Positions 18,942 through 27,905 of a DNA stretch of 40,684 bases are shown here, one piece after another. This stretch comes from Alienimonas chondri (GTDB lineage: Bacteria; Planctomycetota; Planctomycetia; Planctomycetales; Planctomycetaceae). The translations under genes and the position numbers were made by a program. Numbering within the stretch: position 1 is the first letter of the stretch; each line of letters begins with the position of its first letter. Where the stretch lies: positions 1 through 40,684 of the forward strand of contig NZ_WTPX01000030.1 in assembly GCF_013036045.1 (NCBI RefSeq). Direction: 5' to 3'. The notes beneath the pieces were generated by a model. The model did no database searches. It saw only the letters and a program-made list of their open reading frames with translations, and was not told where the DNA came from.

Positions 18942-20000
18942 ATGATCGCCCTCGCTTTCTTCCTGTCGCTGACCCCGCAGGACGGGGCCGCGACGCCGCC
19001 GGTTCCTGACGCCGCTCCGCAGGCCGCGGTCGAGACGTACGACCCGCTGGCCGTGGCGGAGGGCGCCGCGGCGGGGGAGCCGATCGATCTCGACGTTCAA
19101 GACGCGGATCGCGATCGCGTGATCCCGATTCGCGTGCGGTTGCCGGTGATGGCCTGGACGGGCGTGGCGAAGCCGGCGCCGGTCTTGTTATTCAGCCATG
19201 GGCTGGGCGGCAGTCGGGCGGGGGGAACCTATCTTGCGGAGCATTGGGCCGCCCGGGGGTACGTCTGCGTGAACCTCCAGCATCCCGGCAGCGACGAGGC
19301 GGTCTGGAAGGAGGCCCGACCGCTGGCTCGAATGGCAGCGATGAAGCAGGCGGCGTCCGGAGAAAATTATTTCCTGCGAGTGCAGGACGTGCCCGCGGTC
19401 CTTGATCGGTTGGAGCGATGGAACGCGGAGGAGGGGCATCCGTTGTTCGGTCGGCTCGATCTGAGCCGGGTCGGGATGAGCGGGCATTCCTTCGGCGCCC
19501 AAACCACGCAGGCCGTCAGCGGGCAGACGGCCCCCGGGATCGGCCGGCGATTGGCCGCGCTGAAGTTCACCGACGAGCGGATCGACGCGGCGGCGATCTT
19601 CAGCCCCAGCCCGCCCAGCCGCGGCGCCCCGGAGCAGGCGTTCGGTTCCGTCGCCGTGCCGTGGCTCTTAATGACCGGCACGAAGGACGACAGCCCGATC
19701 GGGCAGCAAACCCCGGAGTCCCGGTTGAACGTCTTCCCGCACCTGCCGGACGCGATCGACCGTTATCAACTCGTGTTGAAAGACGCGGAGCACTCCGCGT
19801 TCGCCGACGCGCGCCCCGGGGCCGGCGCCCGCCGTCGCAATCCGAATCATCATCGGGCGATTTTGGCGCTGACGACGGCGTTCTGGGACGCGAACCTGAA
19901 ACGCGACCCGGCCGCCGCCGCGTGGCTCAACGGCGAGGAGGCGGAACGCGTGTTGGAAGCCGACGACGACTGGCAGGTTCGGCGGGCCGGTCGAGAATAA
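18942..20000 (+). CDS. Secreted alpha/beta hydrolase (PAF-acetylhydrolase/dienelactone hydrolase-like)
   Basis: This 352-residue protein has a short signal-like N-terminus. The alpha/beta-hydrolase landmarks are in order: oxyanion loop VLLFSHGLGGSR, RGYVCVNLQHPGSDE, nucleophile elbow GMSGHSFGAQT with S183, AVPWLLMTGTKDDSP as the acid strand, and KDAEHSAFAD supplying the histidine. The layout fits predicted dienelactone hydrolases and bacterial relatives of platelet-activating factor acetylhydrolase II. The substrate is unknown; given the neighbours it could be a carbohydrate ester. It is the last gene of the plus-strand run that begins with PSD1. Confidence 0.85.
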   Translation: MIALAFFLSLTPQDGAATPPVPDAAPQAAVETYDPLAVAEGAAAGEPIDLDVQDADRDRVIPIRVRLPVMAWTGVAKPAPVLLFSHGLGGSRAGGTYLAEHWAARGYVCVNLQHPGSDEAVWKEARPLARMAAMKQAASGENYFLRVQDVPAVLDRLERWNAEEGHPLFGRLDLSRVGMSGHSFGAQTTQAVSGQTAPGIGRRLAALKFTDERIDAAAIFSPSPPSRGAPEQAFGSVAVPWLLMTGTKDDSPIGQQTPESRLNVFPHLPDAIDRYQLVLKDAEHSAFADARPGAGARRRNPNHHRAILALTTAFWDANLKRDPAAAAWLNGEEAERVLEADDDWQVRRAGRE

Positions 20001-20132
20001 ATCGGCCGCCGTCCGCGTTTTCTGCCTGTTTACAGCGTCGCGGCGATGGCGGCGGTTCGGCGGGTCGATAAAATACGGACCGCATTGCGCTCCGATGCCG
20101 TCCGCCTTCGCTTCTGAAAAAGAAAGGCCGTT

Positions 20133-20339
20133 ATGCTCGGCCCTTTATCCCGGTCCGCGTTCCGCGTCCGAGCGCTCCGTTCGTCCCTCGCCCTGCCGAC
20201 GCTGCTGCTCTTCACCGCCCTCTCCGCAGGCTGCGGGGACAGTATGGAAAGCGGGATGGTGGAGCCCGGCGAAGCGGGGCCGCCGGGATCGTCGCCGCCG
20301 CCGGAGGACGATACCGAACCGCCTCCGCCGTTGCAGTAA
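20133..20339 (+). CDS. Small lipoprotein with ESGMV[DE]PG motif, copy 1
   Basis: This 68-residue protein has a hydrophobic leader ending LSAGC, so C34 is the probable lipidated residue. The rest is short, acidic and Pro-rich. At C+5 comes ESGMVEPGEAGPP, shared in position and sequence with two other small genes in this window (22350 and 27490). It ends EPPPPLQ. An AAAGG lies 9 bases before ATG 20133. Its neighbour on the other strand is a convergent DUF1559 gene whose stop lies 213 bases away, with two hairpins between. Residue +2 is Gly, not Asp, so outer-membrane targeting would follow if Lol rules apply. Function is unknown. Confidence 0.75.
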   Translation: MLGPLSRSAFRVRALRSSLALPTLLLFTALSAGCGDSMESGMVEPGEAGPPGSSPPPEDDTEPPPPLQ

Positions 20340-20399
20340 TTCCCGGACGGATCCGTCGATCCGCACGGCGCTCCGGAGGAACGTTATCAGGCGTTCTTG

Positions 20400-20437
20400 A
20401 GACGGCCCGTCGAATCGGAAGGTTCGACGGGCCGTCT
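20400..20437 (+). terminator. Terminator hairpin of lipoprotein copy 1
   Basis: A 14-bp perfect stem (20401-20414 with 20423-20436), extended by an A-T pair at 20400/20437, has an 8-base loop. It lies 61 bases after the lipoprotein stop. TCTTCT follows, a weak U-rich tail for the plus strand. Confidence 0.7.
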
Positions 20438-20473
20438 TCTGCGCGTCGATTCGTCTGAATAAAATAATAGAAA

Positions 20474-20509
20474 GCCGCCCCGGTCGGTTCGGAAACCGAC
20501 CGGGGCGGC
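20474..20509 (-). terminator. Terminator of DUF1559 copy 1
   Basis: A 16-bp perfect stem (20474-20489 with 20494-20509) has a 4-base CGGA loop. On the minus strand it is followed by TTTCTATTATTTT, a good U-rich tail, 43 bases after the DUF1559 stop. On the plus strand GCTGTTTTAG follows, so it may work both ways. Confidence 0.85.
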
Positions 20510-20551
20510 GCTGTTTTAGAATGAAGGCGTCGAGGCGGTTCGACGCTTTGC

Positions 20552-21802
20552 TCAGAAAGCGTCGCTGACGACTTCGCCGCCCTGGCGGGTTCCGAGCGCG
20601 CCCCAGGTGCCGTAGTTGCTGGGGCCGCCGATGGCGTTGGGGAGGCTGAGGTCGCCGGTGTCGATCGTTTCCGAGATGAAGTTCACCGAGCCGTCGACGA
20701 GGCAAACCTGCACGCCGCCCGCATGATAGGAGCCGGCGGTCATAATGCCGCCCGCCGCATAGCCGTTCCGGGCGCCGCTCCAGCCGCCTTTATCGCAGGA
20801 GGGACCGTTCGGCGGCAGAATGGTCATGAACCCGCTGATGGACGGGTAGCCCATCGCGTAGTTCTTCCCCCGGGTATTGTGAACGGCGGCCACTCCGGAG
20901 CCGGTTTGATAGAAGCCGGGCTTCGCCCCGCTGGCGGCGGTGACGACGTCCAGGCAGTCTCGCTTGGGATTCATGTATTGGTAGGCCGCGGCGTAGGTCC
21001 CCGCCTGCTCCAGCGATTCGACCTGGGCGACGTTGCCGACGTAACTGTTCGCCCCGTCGTCGCGGCCGATTTCTCCGAAGAGCAACGTATTGGAGGAACC
21101 GTCTTTGACTCTGTTGATTCCGTAATGATATCGGCCGACGGAGGTCGACGGATTGGTGCCGTAGGCGAAGATGCCCGCCCCCATGCCGCGGAGAGCGGGA
21201 CGCACTTTCTTGACGAAATATTCGCGGCCGTCGTACATGAGCACCTGTCCGTTATCGCCCCAGTTCAAGCCGTAGTTCGTATTGCCGCTGGCGACCGGAG
21301 TCGTGCCGTCCGAGGGGCAGAGCAGGGTTTTGAATTGATAACCGAACGGCGGATAGCCGCGGGCGTCGCTGGGCGATCCCCGGCTGCCGAACGGCGCGAA
21401 GGTCGTGACGGTGCCGTCGTCGGCGGTGACGGTCAGCGGTTTGCTGACCTGGTTCCAGTAAGCGGTCTCGTCCAGATAGGGGGCGAGCATCGGGAAGACG
21501 CTCCAGTCGCCGCAGATCGCGTTCGCGCCGGAGTACCCGGACGTCGCGCCGGCTCCGCTCAGGCCGGCGGGGAATGTTTTATAGGTGCTGTGGTAGTTGT
21601 GCATCGCCAACCCGAGTTGCTTCAGGTTGTTCTGGCACTGGCTTTTGCGAGCGGCCTCGCGGGCCTGCTGCACGGCGGGCAGCAGTAAAGAGACCAAGAT
21701 CGCGATGATGGCGATGACCACCAGCAGCTCGATCAGCGTAAAGCCGGAGCGAGGCGTTCGCCCGGGAGGGGGCGGTGATTGAAGATGTACGCGGGGGGAC
21801 AT
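20552..21802 (-). CDS. DUF1559 prepilin-like protein, copy 1
   Basis: This 416-residue protein starts with a type IV pilin-like N-terminus: a short basic leader, then [20 protein letters not shown] with the G/F processing site and glutamate at mature position 5, then [20 protein letters not shown]. The rest is the DUF1559 (SBP_bac_10) domain, including [21 protein letters not shown] and a C-terminal [19 protein letters not shown] plus [18 protein letters not shown]. These proteins are hugely expanded in planctomycetes. They are thought to be exported through a pseudopilin system and to sit at the cell surface, but their job is unknown. ATG 21802 gives a 19-residue leader. Confidence 0.94.
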   Translation of the reverse strand: MSPRVHLQSPPPPGRTPRSGFTLIELLVVIAIIAILVSLLLPAVQQAREAARKSQCQNNLKQLGLAMHNYHSTYKTFPAGLSGAGATSGYSGANAICGDWSVFPMLAPYLDETAYWNQVSKPLTVTADDGTVTTFAPFGSRGSPSDARGYPPFGYQFKTLLCPSDGTTPVASGNTNYGLNWGDNGQVLMYDGREYFVKKVRPALRGMGAGIFAYGTNPSTSVGRYHYGINRVKDGSSNTLLFGEIGRDDGANSYVGNVAQVESLEQAGTYAAAYQYMNPKRDCLDVVTAASGAKPGFYQTGSGVAAVHNTRGKNYAMGYPSISGFMTILPPNGPSCDKGGWSGARNGYAAGGIMTAGSYHAGGVQVCLVDGSVNFISETIDTGDLSLPNAIGGPSNYGTWGALGTRQGGEVVSDAF

Positions 21803-22349
21803 GAGTAAGGTGCTGTCGAAAGCGGAATGCGAAGTTCTTGTCGACGCGAGGAAGCCGACGCCCTGCGGAACGTGCCGGCGGGAGATCGACGAGGCGGAAA
21901 TTGCGACGTTGATCGGCCGGAGACAAGTTCATTCAGCGGCAATCGATCTTGACAGCAGACAGCGTGCCGAGGCGCCCGGCCGCCGCGGCAGATGGGCGCG
22001 TCGGGGCCCTGCCCGGCAGGTCTGACCGAAGGCGAAATCGCGCCGGACGCACTCTATTTGTAGAGACAAGCCGCCTTTGCTCAACGCGGCCCGCGACGTT
22101 CCGCCCGACGACTCTTATTCATCGTCGGCAACAAGCGGCGGCGCGCTCCTGCAAGGAGCGACGGCAGGGGCGCCGACGAGGCGGGCGCCGGGCGGGCGGA
22201 GCGTGAATTACGAACTCAAAACTCGAGTCAATCCGGCCGGAACGGGCTCGATCGATCGACTATAGGTTCGCCGTTTCTTGAGCGGTTGATAGACTTGGGA
22301 ATCGCATGACTCATGCGTTCAACACAGCCCGTTTTCCTTCGAGTCCTCC
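21803..22349. other. Divergent intergenic region between DUF1559 copy 1 and lipoprotein copy 2
   Basis: The 547 bases hold no ORF with coding character. The middle (about 21950-22210) is GC-rich. The last 100 bases are more AT-rich, with CTATAGG, TTGAGCGG and a perfect palindrome at 22303-22317, and probably carry the promoter for the lipoprotein. No RNA gene or mobile element was recognised. Confidence 0.5.
22303..22317. promoter_or_regulatory. Perfect 15-base palindrome CGCATGACTCATGCG
   Basis: Two 7-base arms flank a central C, 33 bases before the ATG of lipoprotein copy 2. Size and symmetry fit a dimeric regulator site or a small 5' leader hairpin. No equivalent was seen before the other two lipoprotein genes. 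Confidence 0.35.
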
Positions 22350-22559
22350 ATGATGCCGTCCTTCCGATCGTCGCCCCGGAAACGTCTTGCCGTCCTCACG
22401 CTCTTCGCCGCTTTACTGCCGCTGGGGTGCGGCGGGGAAGGAGAAAGCGGAATGGTCGACCCCGGAGTGGAAGGGCCTCCGGAAAGCATCGTCCCGCAGC
22501 CGCAAAAGGACTTGCCCGGCTTGGGACCCGGCGCCCGGCCGAAGTCGGATCAGGCCTAA
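22350..22559 (+). CDS. Small lipoprotein with ESGMV[DE]PG motif, copy 2
   Basis: This 69-residue protein has a basic start (PSFRSSPRKR), a hydrophobic leader ending LLPLGC, and C27 as the probable lipidated residue. ESGMVDPGVEGPP begins at C+5, exactly as in copies 1 and 3. The tail (about 25 residues) is rich in Pro, Lys and Gly and does not share the PPPLQ ending. Two ATGs in a row (22350, 22353) make the start ambiguous by one codon. It is convergent with DUF1559 copy 2, with a strong hairpin between. The lipobox has Pro at -3, unlike the E. coli consensus. Function is unknown. Confidence 0.75.
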   Translation: MMPSFRSSPRKRLAVLTLFAALLPLGCGGEGESGMVDPGVEGPPESIVPQPQKDLPGLGPGARPKSDQA

Positions 22560-22677
22560 TTCAAATGGGGCCTGAGTCGACTGATCGGTCGAACTGATAA
22601 GTCGAGCTGACCAAACGCCGCTCCCCCGGCGACCACGACGTGTCCTGAGTCGTTCAAGTCGCCGGGGAGCAAAACAA

Positions 22678-22716
22678 ACGCCGCCCCGGCCGGTTCGAGA
22701 CCGGCCGGGGCGGCGT
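22678..22716. terminator. Bidirectional terminator between lipoprotein 2 and DUF1559 copy 2
   Basis: A 17-bp perfect stem (22678-22694 with 22700-22716) has a 5-base loop. CTTTAT follows on the plus strand and TTGTTTT on the minus strand. The stem core matches that at 20474-20509 (GCCGCCCCGGYCGGT). A weaker hairpin with one bulge lies just upstream (22619-22632 with 22658-22670). Confidence 0.85.
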
Positions 22717-22773
22717 CTTTATACTCGTCGGATCGACTGTTCTTCGGCGGATTCAACTCGCCGTCGCAGCGTC

Positions 22774-23994
22774 TTAGATGTCGCTGACGACTTCGCCGCC
22801 GGACCGGGTCCCCAACGCGCCCCAGGTTCCGTACGGGCTGGGGCCGACCGTTCCGTTCGGCTGGGAGGGATCGCCGGCGTCGATCGTGTCGGAGATGAAG
22901 CTCACCGACCCGTCGACGCGGCAAACCTGCACGCCGCCCGTGTGGTAGCTCCCCGAGGAATAAATGCCGCCCGCCTCGTAATAGTACCGCGATCCAGACC
23001 AGTTCCCGCGGGCGCACGACGGCCCGTTCGGCGGGAGGATCGTCATGAAGCCGGTGATAGCGGGATAGCCCGCCGCGTAATTCTTGCCGCGTTCGGAATG
23101 CACGGCCGTCACGCCCGAACCGCTGGTGGGATAGAACCCCGGCGCCGCGGGATTCACGGCGACGTCCAGACAGTCCCGCTTCGGATTTTCGAAGCGATAA
23201 GCTCCTGAAACGGTCGTGGTTTCAAGAGAATCGACCTGGCCGACGCTGCCGGCATAAACGCCTTCGTTCTCGTCGCGACCGATCTCGCCGAACAGCAGCG
23301 TGTTCGTGGCGCCGTCCTTCACGGCGCTGAGTCCGATGTGAGAGGATGGCTGCCCCGCGCGACCGCCGTAGTAGAACATTCCCTTGCCCATACCCCGGCA
23401 AGCCTTCGCCGTCTGGTTCCTCGGCCCGGAGTTCGAGTCGTACATGAGGACTCGCCCGTTGTCGCCCCAGTTCAATGCGTAGTTCGTCGCGCCGGTCGTG
23501 ACCGGAGGGGTGCCGTCGGACGGGCACAACAGCGATTTGAACTGGTAGGCGAACGGCGGGTAGCCGCCCGTGGTGCCGACTTCAGGCCGCATGCCGAACG
23601 GTACGAACGTGGCGCTGGCCGTCGTCAGCGGACTGCTGATCTGACCCCAGTAAGCGGTTTCGTCGAGGTACGGGGCGAGCATCGGAAAGAGGCTCCAGTC
23701 TCCCTGCGTCGAGTTCGGTCCGACCGCGCCGGTGGTGCCGCCGAGCCCGCCCATCGCGTCCGGGAAGGTTCTATACGTGCTGTGGTAATTGTGCATCGCC
23801 AACCCGAGCTGCTTCAGGTTGTTCTGACACTGGCTCCGACGGGCCGCTTCGCGGGCCTGCTGGACCGCCGGCAGCAATAGCGAGACCAGAATGGCAATGA
23901 TCGCGATCACCACCAGCAGCTCGATCAGCGTGAAGCCGGTGCGAGCCGAGCGTGGAGTGTTTCGCACGGATGTTAAGGGAAGATGCTTGCGCAT
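22774..23994 (-). CDS. DUF1559 prepilin-like protein, copy 2
   Basis: This 406-residue protein has leader [19 protein letters not shown], then [19 protein letters not shown] and the conserved [20 protein letters not shown]. The middle and C-terminal DUF1559 landmarks are present: [58 protein letters not shown], and [18 protein letters not shown]. It is closest in layout to copies 1 and 4. Its ATG is 57 bases after the stop of DUF1559 copy 3 on the same strand with no hairpin between, so the two may be one transcript. The prepilin-like start implies export and peptidase cleavage before Phe. Confidence 0.94.
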   Translation of the reverse strand: MRKHLPLTSVRNTPRSARTGFTLIELLVVIAIIAILVSLLLPAVQQAREAARRSQCQNNLKQLGLAMHNYHSTYRTFPDAMGGLGGTTGAVGPNSTQGDWSLFPMLAPYLDETAYWGQISSPLTTASATFVPFGMRPEVGTTGGYPPFAYQFKSLLCPSDGTPPVTTGATNYALNWGDNGRVLMYDSNSGPRNQTAKACRGMGKGMFYYGGRAGQPSSHIGLSAVKDGATNTLLFGEIGRDENEGVYAGSVGQVDSLETTTVSGAYRFENPKRDCLDVAVNPAAPGFYPTSGSGVTAVHSERGKNYAAGYPAITGFMTILPPNGPSCARGNWSGSRYYYEAGGIYSSGSYHTGGVQVCRVDGSVSFISDTIDAGDPSQPNGTVGPSPYGTWGALGTRSGGEVVSDI

Positions 23995-24051
23995 GGAGAA
24001 TCTCGGGAGGAGAGGGGAGGGGAAGGAGGGGTGGGGATGACCGATCGGCGA

Positions 24052-25179
24052 TCAGAAGTCGTCGATCACTTCGCCGCCTTTGCGGGTGCCCAGGGCGCCC
24101 CAGGTGCCGTAGGGGCTTTCGCCGGCGGTCACGGGGTTCGTCGTGGCGTTGGGGGTCGTCGCATTGATCGTGTCGGAGATGAACGTCGCCGAGCCGTCGC
24201 CCAGAAGCACCTGAACGCCGCCGCTGTGATAGCTGCCGGCCGTCAGGACGCCCGTCGGGGGCACGGCCTCCGCGAGCGTCGAAAAGTCGGCCGTCGGCGC
24301 CAGAGGCGTGTTGGTGACGCAACTCGGCCCGTTCGGGGGCACCATCGTGTTAAACCCGGTGAACACGGCGGAGCCGTCCGGATAACGGGCGCCCCGGGGG
24401 TAGAGCGTGCCGTTCGGGTAAAAACCGGGGCGATCGGCGTCGGCGCCCGCCGTGATGCAGTCGGCCGCGGTCACGGCGCCGCTCGACTCGATGGCGTTGC
24501 CGGCGTGATTATTGTCGTCCGTCCGGCCGATTTCGCTCACCATAATCGTGGACGTCGTACCGTCGCGCAGATCGCGGAGGCCCCGCCAAACCTGCAGGCC
24601 GAATACGCCGCGGTTCGCACTGCCGGAGCCGTTGTTGCCTTGCCCGTTATCGCCCCAGTTGGCGGCGTAGTTCGTGTCGGAGATCTCCGAAACCGGGGTG
24701 CCGTCGCTGGGGCAGAGGAACACGGAGATCTCCGTGGTCCAGGGCGTGTACTGGGTATTACTGGGTTTCGGCCCCATCGCGGCGTAGTTCACGGCCGTGC
24801 CGCCGCTTGGGGGAACGAGCGAAGCCGGCTTGCTGATCTGATTCCACAGGGCCGTTTGATCCATATACGGGAGGATCGGAATCATCCAGCTCAGCCGACG
24901 GAAGTTGCCGGGCAGACCGCTTCTCGTGACGTCGTCGGTTCCCCCGCATCCGGCGGGGAACGTCTTATAGGTGCCGTGATAGTTGTGCATCGCCAGCCCG
25001 AGCTGCTTTAAATTGTTCTGGCACTGGCTGCGGCGGGCCGCTTCACGCGCCTGCTGAACCGCGGGCAGCAGTAAAGAGACCAGGATCGCAATAATGGCGA
25101 TCACCACCAGCAGTTCGATCAGCGTGAAGCCGGAGCGCCGGACCGCGGGACTGGAGGAGTCCGAAAGTGTTGTCTGCAC
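24052..25179 (-). CDS. DUF1559 prepilin-like protein, copy 3 (start uncertain)
   Basis: The frame is open from 25749. I place the start at GTG 25179 (375 residues) because it yields a 17-residue leader before [10 protein letters not shown], similar to the other copies (19-24 residues). The upstream part has no recognisable sequence. The DUF1559 body is more diverged: [20 protein letters not shown] in place of the VDGSV segment, a shorter middle region, and [19 protein letters not shown]-type spacing changed from its paralogues. It ends [19 protein letters not shown]. It has no convergent small lipoprotein and lies directly upstream of copy 2. It is divergent from the second sulfatase, separated by 530 bases. 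Confidence 0.88.
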   Translation of the reverse strand: MQTTLSDSSSPAVRRSGFTLIELLVVIAIIAILVSLLLPAVQQAREAARRSQCQNNLKQLGLAMHNYHGTYKTFPAGCGGTDDVTRSGLPGNFRRLSWMIPILPYMDQTALWNQISKPASLVPPSGGTAVNYAAMGPKPSNTQYTPWTTEISVFLCPSDGTPVSEISDTNYAANWGDNGQGNNGSGSANRGVFGLQVWRGLRDLRDGTTSTIMVSEIGRTDDNNHAGNAIESSGAVTAADCITAGADADRPGFYPNGTLYPRGARYPDGSAVFTGFNTMVPPNGPSCVTNTPLAPTADFSTLAEAVPPTGVLTAGSYHSGGVQVLLGDGSATFISDTINATTPNATTNPVTAGESPYGTWGALGTRKGGEVIDDF

Positions 25180-25709
25180 GGGGGAAGGCTTGAATTGTGG
25201 GACGAATGAGGAAGGGCGCTCTGTCGCTGGAGGCGACGGCGGCGGGAGTGACGGAATCGCGTTGCGGTTCCGCAGCCGGGCGGACGAAGGACATAAATCG
25301 TCGGCTCGGAGAAGACATTCTTGGCCGCCGGCGCAAAGGTTGGACAGGAGAAGCCCGTCGCTCAGCGACGGTTTTTGAGCGATTCGGGCGGACAAAACGT
25401 CATATAGAACGGCCCATGCGCATCCGCGACGCATCCCTGCCTCAGGCGAGGGCGAAACGGGCTGTCGAGGACGAAATGCGGTCGAAGCGCCCGCCGCCTT
25501 GCCCGCCGCTTCGCTCCGTGCGGAGCGTCGCCGTCGCTCGGCCGACTGAACTCGCTCACGACCTCGGTGAACGCAGGCAGTCGAGTCTTCCTCAAGCTCC
25601 GGCGGCGCCTCCGCGGGGCTCAACGCCGAAGGAAGCGCCGTTGCATTCGTTCTGACGGGCGAGCGGCGGTAGATTCGGTCATTCCGCTTCCCGCCGCTCG
25701 CCCGCTCCG
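25180..25709. other. Divergent intergenic region between DUF1559 copy 3 and sulfatase 2
   Basis: The 530 bases remain open on the minus strand in the DUF1559 frame but show no domain or plausible leader, so I read them as non-coding. The section 25370-25420 (AAAACGTCATATAGAACGG) is the most AT-rich and the likeliest promoter area. No RNA gene, repeat pair or mobile element was seen. Confidence 0.45.
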
Positions 25710-27314
25710 ATGATGCCGCTCGCCCGCCGCTCGATGTTCCTCGCCGCACTCCTCACGTTCGGAGCCTCCGCTCCGGCGACGTGCGCGGACGAATCCGCTA
25801 CGCCGCGGCAGCCGAACATCCTGTACGTCATGTCCGACGATCACGCGGCTCACGCGATCGGGGCGTACGGCGGACGGTTGGCGGGGCTGAACCCCACGCC
25901 GAACCTCGATCGCCTCGCCGCGGAAGGCGTGCGGTTCACGAACGCGTTCTGCGGCAACAGCATCTGCGTGCCGGCCCGGGCCACGGTGATGACCGGCCAG
26001 CACGCCCATCGTCACGGCGTCCGCACGCTCAACGGCGGTCTCCCGCCGAAGCGGCAGACGTTGGCCCGGATGATGAAAGAGGCCGGCTACGAGACGGCGA
26101 TGGTCGGCAAGTGGCACCTCAAGGAGGAGCCGGCCGCGTTCGACTTCTATACGGTTCTCCCGGGGCAGGGGCAGTATCACAACCCCACGTTCCGCGTGAG
26201 GGGACCGAAGCCGTGGCCGCAGAACGAGTTTCAATTCAACCGCTACGACGGCATCCACTCCTCCGAGGCGATCACGGAGCTGTCCCTGAAGTGGTTGAAG
26301 AACCGCAAAGCCAAGGGCAAGCCGTTCTTCCTGATGCACCACTTCAAGGCGCCGCACGACAACTTTCAAAACGCGGAACAGTACGACTTCCTTTATGAGA
26401 ACGCCGAGATCCCCGAACCCGCGTCCCTCCGCAACCGCGAGGGCTTCGGACCGATCGGGCGCCCGCAATACGGCACCTCCGTCGGCCCGCGGAACGAACG
26501 CCGCAACATGGGGCACCATATGTTCGTCGATCCGTCGCTCTCCGCGGAGGACTACACCGGCGAGTCCTATCGCCGTTACCTGACGAAATACCTCCGCACC
26601 GTCCGCGGCTTGGATGACAACTTCGCGAAGCTGATCGACCACCTCCGCGAGACCGGCGAGCTGGAGAATACGATTATCTTCTATACCTCCGACCAGGGCT
26701 TCATGCTGGGCGAACACGACCTGATCGATAAACGCTGGATGTACGAGGAATCGCTGCGGATCCCGCTGATCGTGCGCCTGCCGGAGTCCTTCCGGGCGCA
26801 GTTCCCCGCGGCGCCGGCCCCCGGTTCCACGGAGGACGCGTTCGTCGGCAACGTCGATTACGCCCCCACGCTGCTGGACCTCGCGGGCGTCGCGGCCCCG
26901 ACCGGTCCCGGCGAAGACGGGATGGACGGGACGAGCTTCGCCCCGCTGTTGCGCGGGGAGGAGCAGGATCGGCCGGAGGAGGCCTATTACCGGTACTGGA
27001 TGAACATGACGCACCACGACGTGCCCGCCCATTACGGGGTGCGGACGCCGGATTATAAACTCGCCTTCTTCTACGGCCTCCCCCTCGACGCCCGCGGCGC
27101 CCTGCCGGAGAAGGTCGAGCCGTACTGGGAACTGTACGACCTGAACGAAGATCCCGAAGAGCAGCACAACGTCATCGCCGACCCGAATTACGCCTCCGTC
27201 GCCCGCAACCTCCGCGACCGCTTGAACGCCCTGCGGGCAGACGTCGGCGACACGGACGCGAAATACCCGGAGGTTCTCCAACGGGCCGAATCGAGCTGGC
27301 CGGTCGTCGATTAG
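25710..27314 (+). CDS. Secreted sulfatase 2 (arylsulfatase/iduronate-sulfatase-like)
   Basis: This 534-residue protein has a signal peptide ending near ATCA (residue 26). The sulfatase domain starts [20 protein letters not shown], with formylglycine site C86-V-P-A-R ([14 protein letters not shown]). It continues with [39 protein letters not shown] as the second metal-binding motif, and a C-terminal [13 protein letters not shown] segment. Length and motifs fit a single-domain type I sulfatase, with no extra tail unlike the gene at 16178. ATG 25710 and ATG 25713 are adjacent. It sits inside the DUF1559 cluster. It would need a formylglycine-generating enzyme encoded elsewhere. Confidence 0.93.
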   Translation: MMPLARRSMFLAALLTFGASAPATCADESATPRQPNILYVMSDDHAAHAIGAYGGRLAGLNPTPNLDRLAAEGVRFTNAFCGNSICVPARATVMTGQHAHRHGVRTLNGGLPPKRQTLARMMKEAGYETAMVGKWHLKEEPAAFDFYTVLPGQGQYHNPTFRVRGPKPWPQNEFQFNRYDGIHSSEAITELSLKWLKNRKAKGKPFFLMHHFKAPHDNFQNAEQYDFLYENAEIPEPASLRNREGFGPIGRPQYGTSVGPRNERRNMGHHMFVDPSLSAEDYTGESYRRYLTKYLRTVRGLDDNFAKLIDHLRETGELENTIIFYTSDQGFMLGEHDLIDKRWMYEESLRIPLIVRLPESFRAQFPAAPAPGSTEDAFVGNVDYAPTLLDLAGVAAPTGPGEDGMDGTSFAPLLRGEEQDRPEEAYYRYWMNMTHHDVPAHYGVRTPDYKLAFFYGLPLDARGALPEKVEPYWELYDLNEDPEEQHNVIADPNYASVARNLRDRLNALRADVGDTDAKYPEVLQRAESSWPVVD

Positions 27315-27489
27315 TCGATTAACGGAGAGCAGCGAGCCGGTCGTCGCGGCGCTGATCGTTCCGTATTGAAACCGTCTCAAGACGGCCTTCACGTTGGTTT
27401 CGCGGCGGCTCAATGATAATCTGCACGCCCGTCTCGGACCGGCAAGTCCCGGTCCACTTTGTCTCACAACCTTCCTGAGAGCTGCCGGT

Positions 27490-27687
27490 ATGAAGTCTCC
27501 GCGTTTTCTGTCCTGGAAGGCGCTGACGCCGCGGATCGCCGCCGCGGTCGTGGCGCTGTCCGCCGCGCTGCTGCCGATCGGCTGCTCCGGCGAAGGGGAG
27601 AGCGGGATGGTCGATCCCGGCGAGGAGGGACCGCCGGAATTGATGGAGGCGCCTGATAACCCGACCCAGCCGCCGCCGCTGCAGTAA
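27490..27687 (+). CDS. Small lipoprotein with ESGMV[DE]PG motif, copy 3
   Basis: From ATG 27490 this is a 65-residue protein. A basic start (KSPRFLSWK) leads to a hydrophobic leader ending LLPIGC, with C32 probably lipidated. ESGMVDPGEEGPP starts at C+5, identical in spacing to copies 1 and 2. The C-terminus PPPLQ matches copy 1. The frame is open upstream to 27394, but that part lacks leader character. It lies 175 bases after sulfatase 2 and faces DUF1559 copy 4, with separate terminators for each strand between. Function is unknown. Confidence 0.75.
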   Translation: MKSPRFLSWKALTPRIAAAVVALSAALLPIGCSGEGESGMVDPGEEGPPELMEAPDNPTQPPPLQ

Positions 27688-27746
27688 CGATCTCCCCCGG
27701 CAGTCATTTGGGGGACCGGCGAACGAACGAACGTCGATCAAATAAG

Positions 27747-27780
27747 CGCCGCCCGCCGGAACCCGGCGGGCGGCGTTTTC
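27747..27780 (+). terminator. Intrinsic terminator of lipoprotein copy 3
   Basis: A 13-bp perfect GC stem (27747-27759 with 27763-27775) with loop AAC is followed by TTTTCGTTT on the plus strand, 59 bases after the stop codon. This is a canonical factor-independent terminator. Confidence 0.88.
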
Positions 27781-27831
27781 GTTTCCGGAAGCCGCACCGT
27801 GAATAGAGCCGGGCTCGGACGCCTACGAAAA

Positions 27832-27865
27832 CGCCCCGGTCGAACCGTGCGGTTCGACCGGGGCG
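27832..27865 (-). terminator. Intrinsic terminator of DUF1559 copy 4
   Basis: A 15-bp perfect stem (27832-27846 with 27851-27865) has loop GTGC. On the minus strand it runs into TTTTCGTAGG. It lies 40 bases after the DUF1559 stop. The CGCCCCGGTCG core is shared with the terminator at 20474. Confidence 0.85.
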
Positions 27866-27905
27866 GATGTTCGCATTCGCGGCTCGTCGACGCTGACGAC
27901 CTGTT

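Noticed and set aside
25180-25749. 190-codon N-terminal extension of DUF1559 copy 3
   Set aside because: A prepilin-like protein needs a short leader before GFTLIEL. The extension has no domain and overlaps the start of sulfatase 2.
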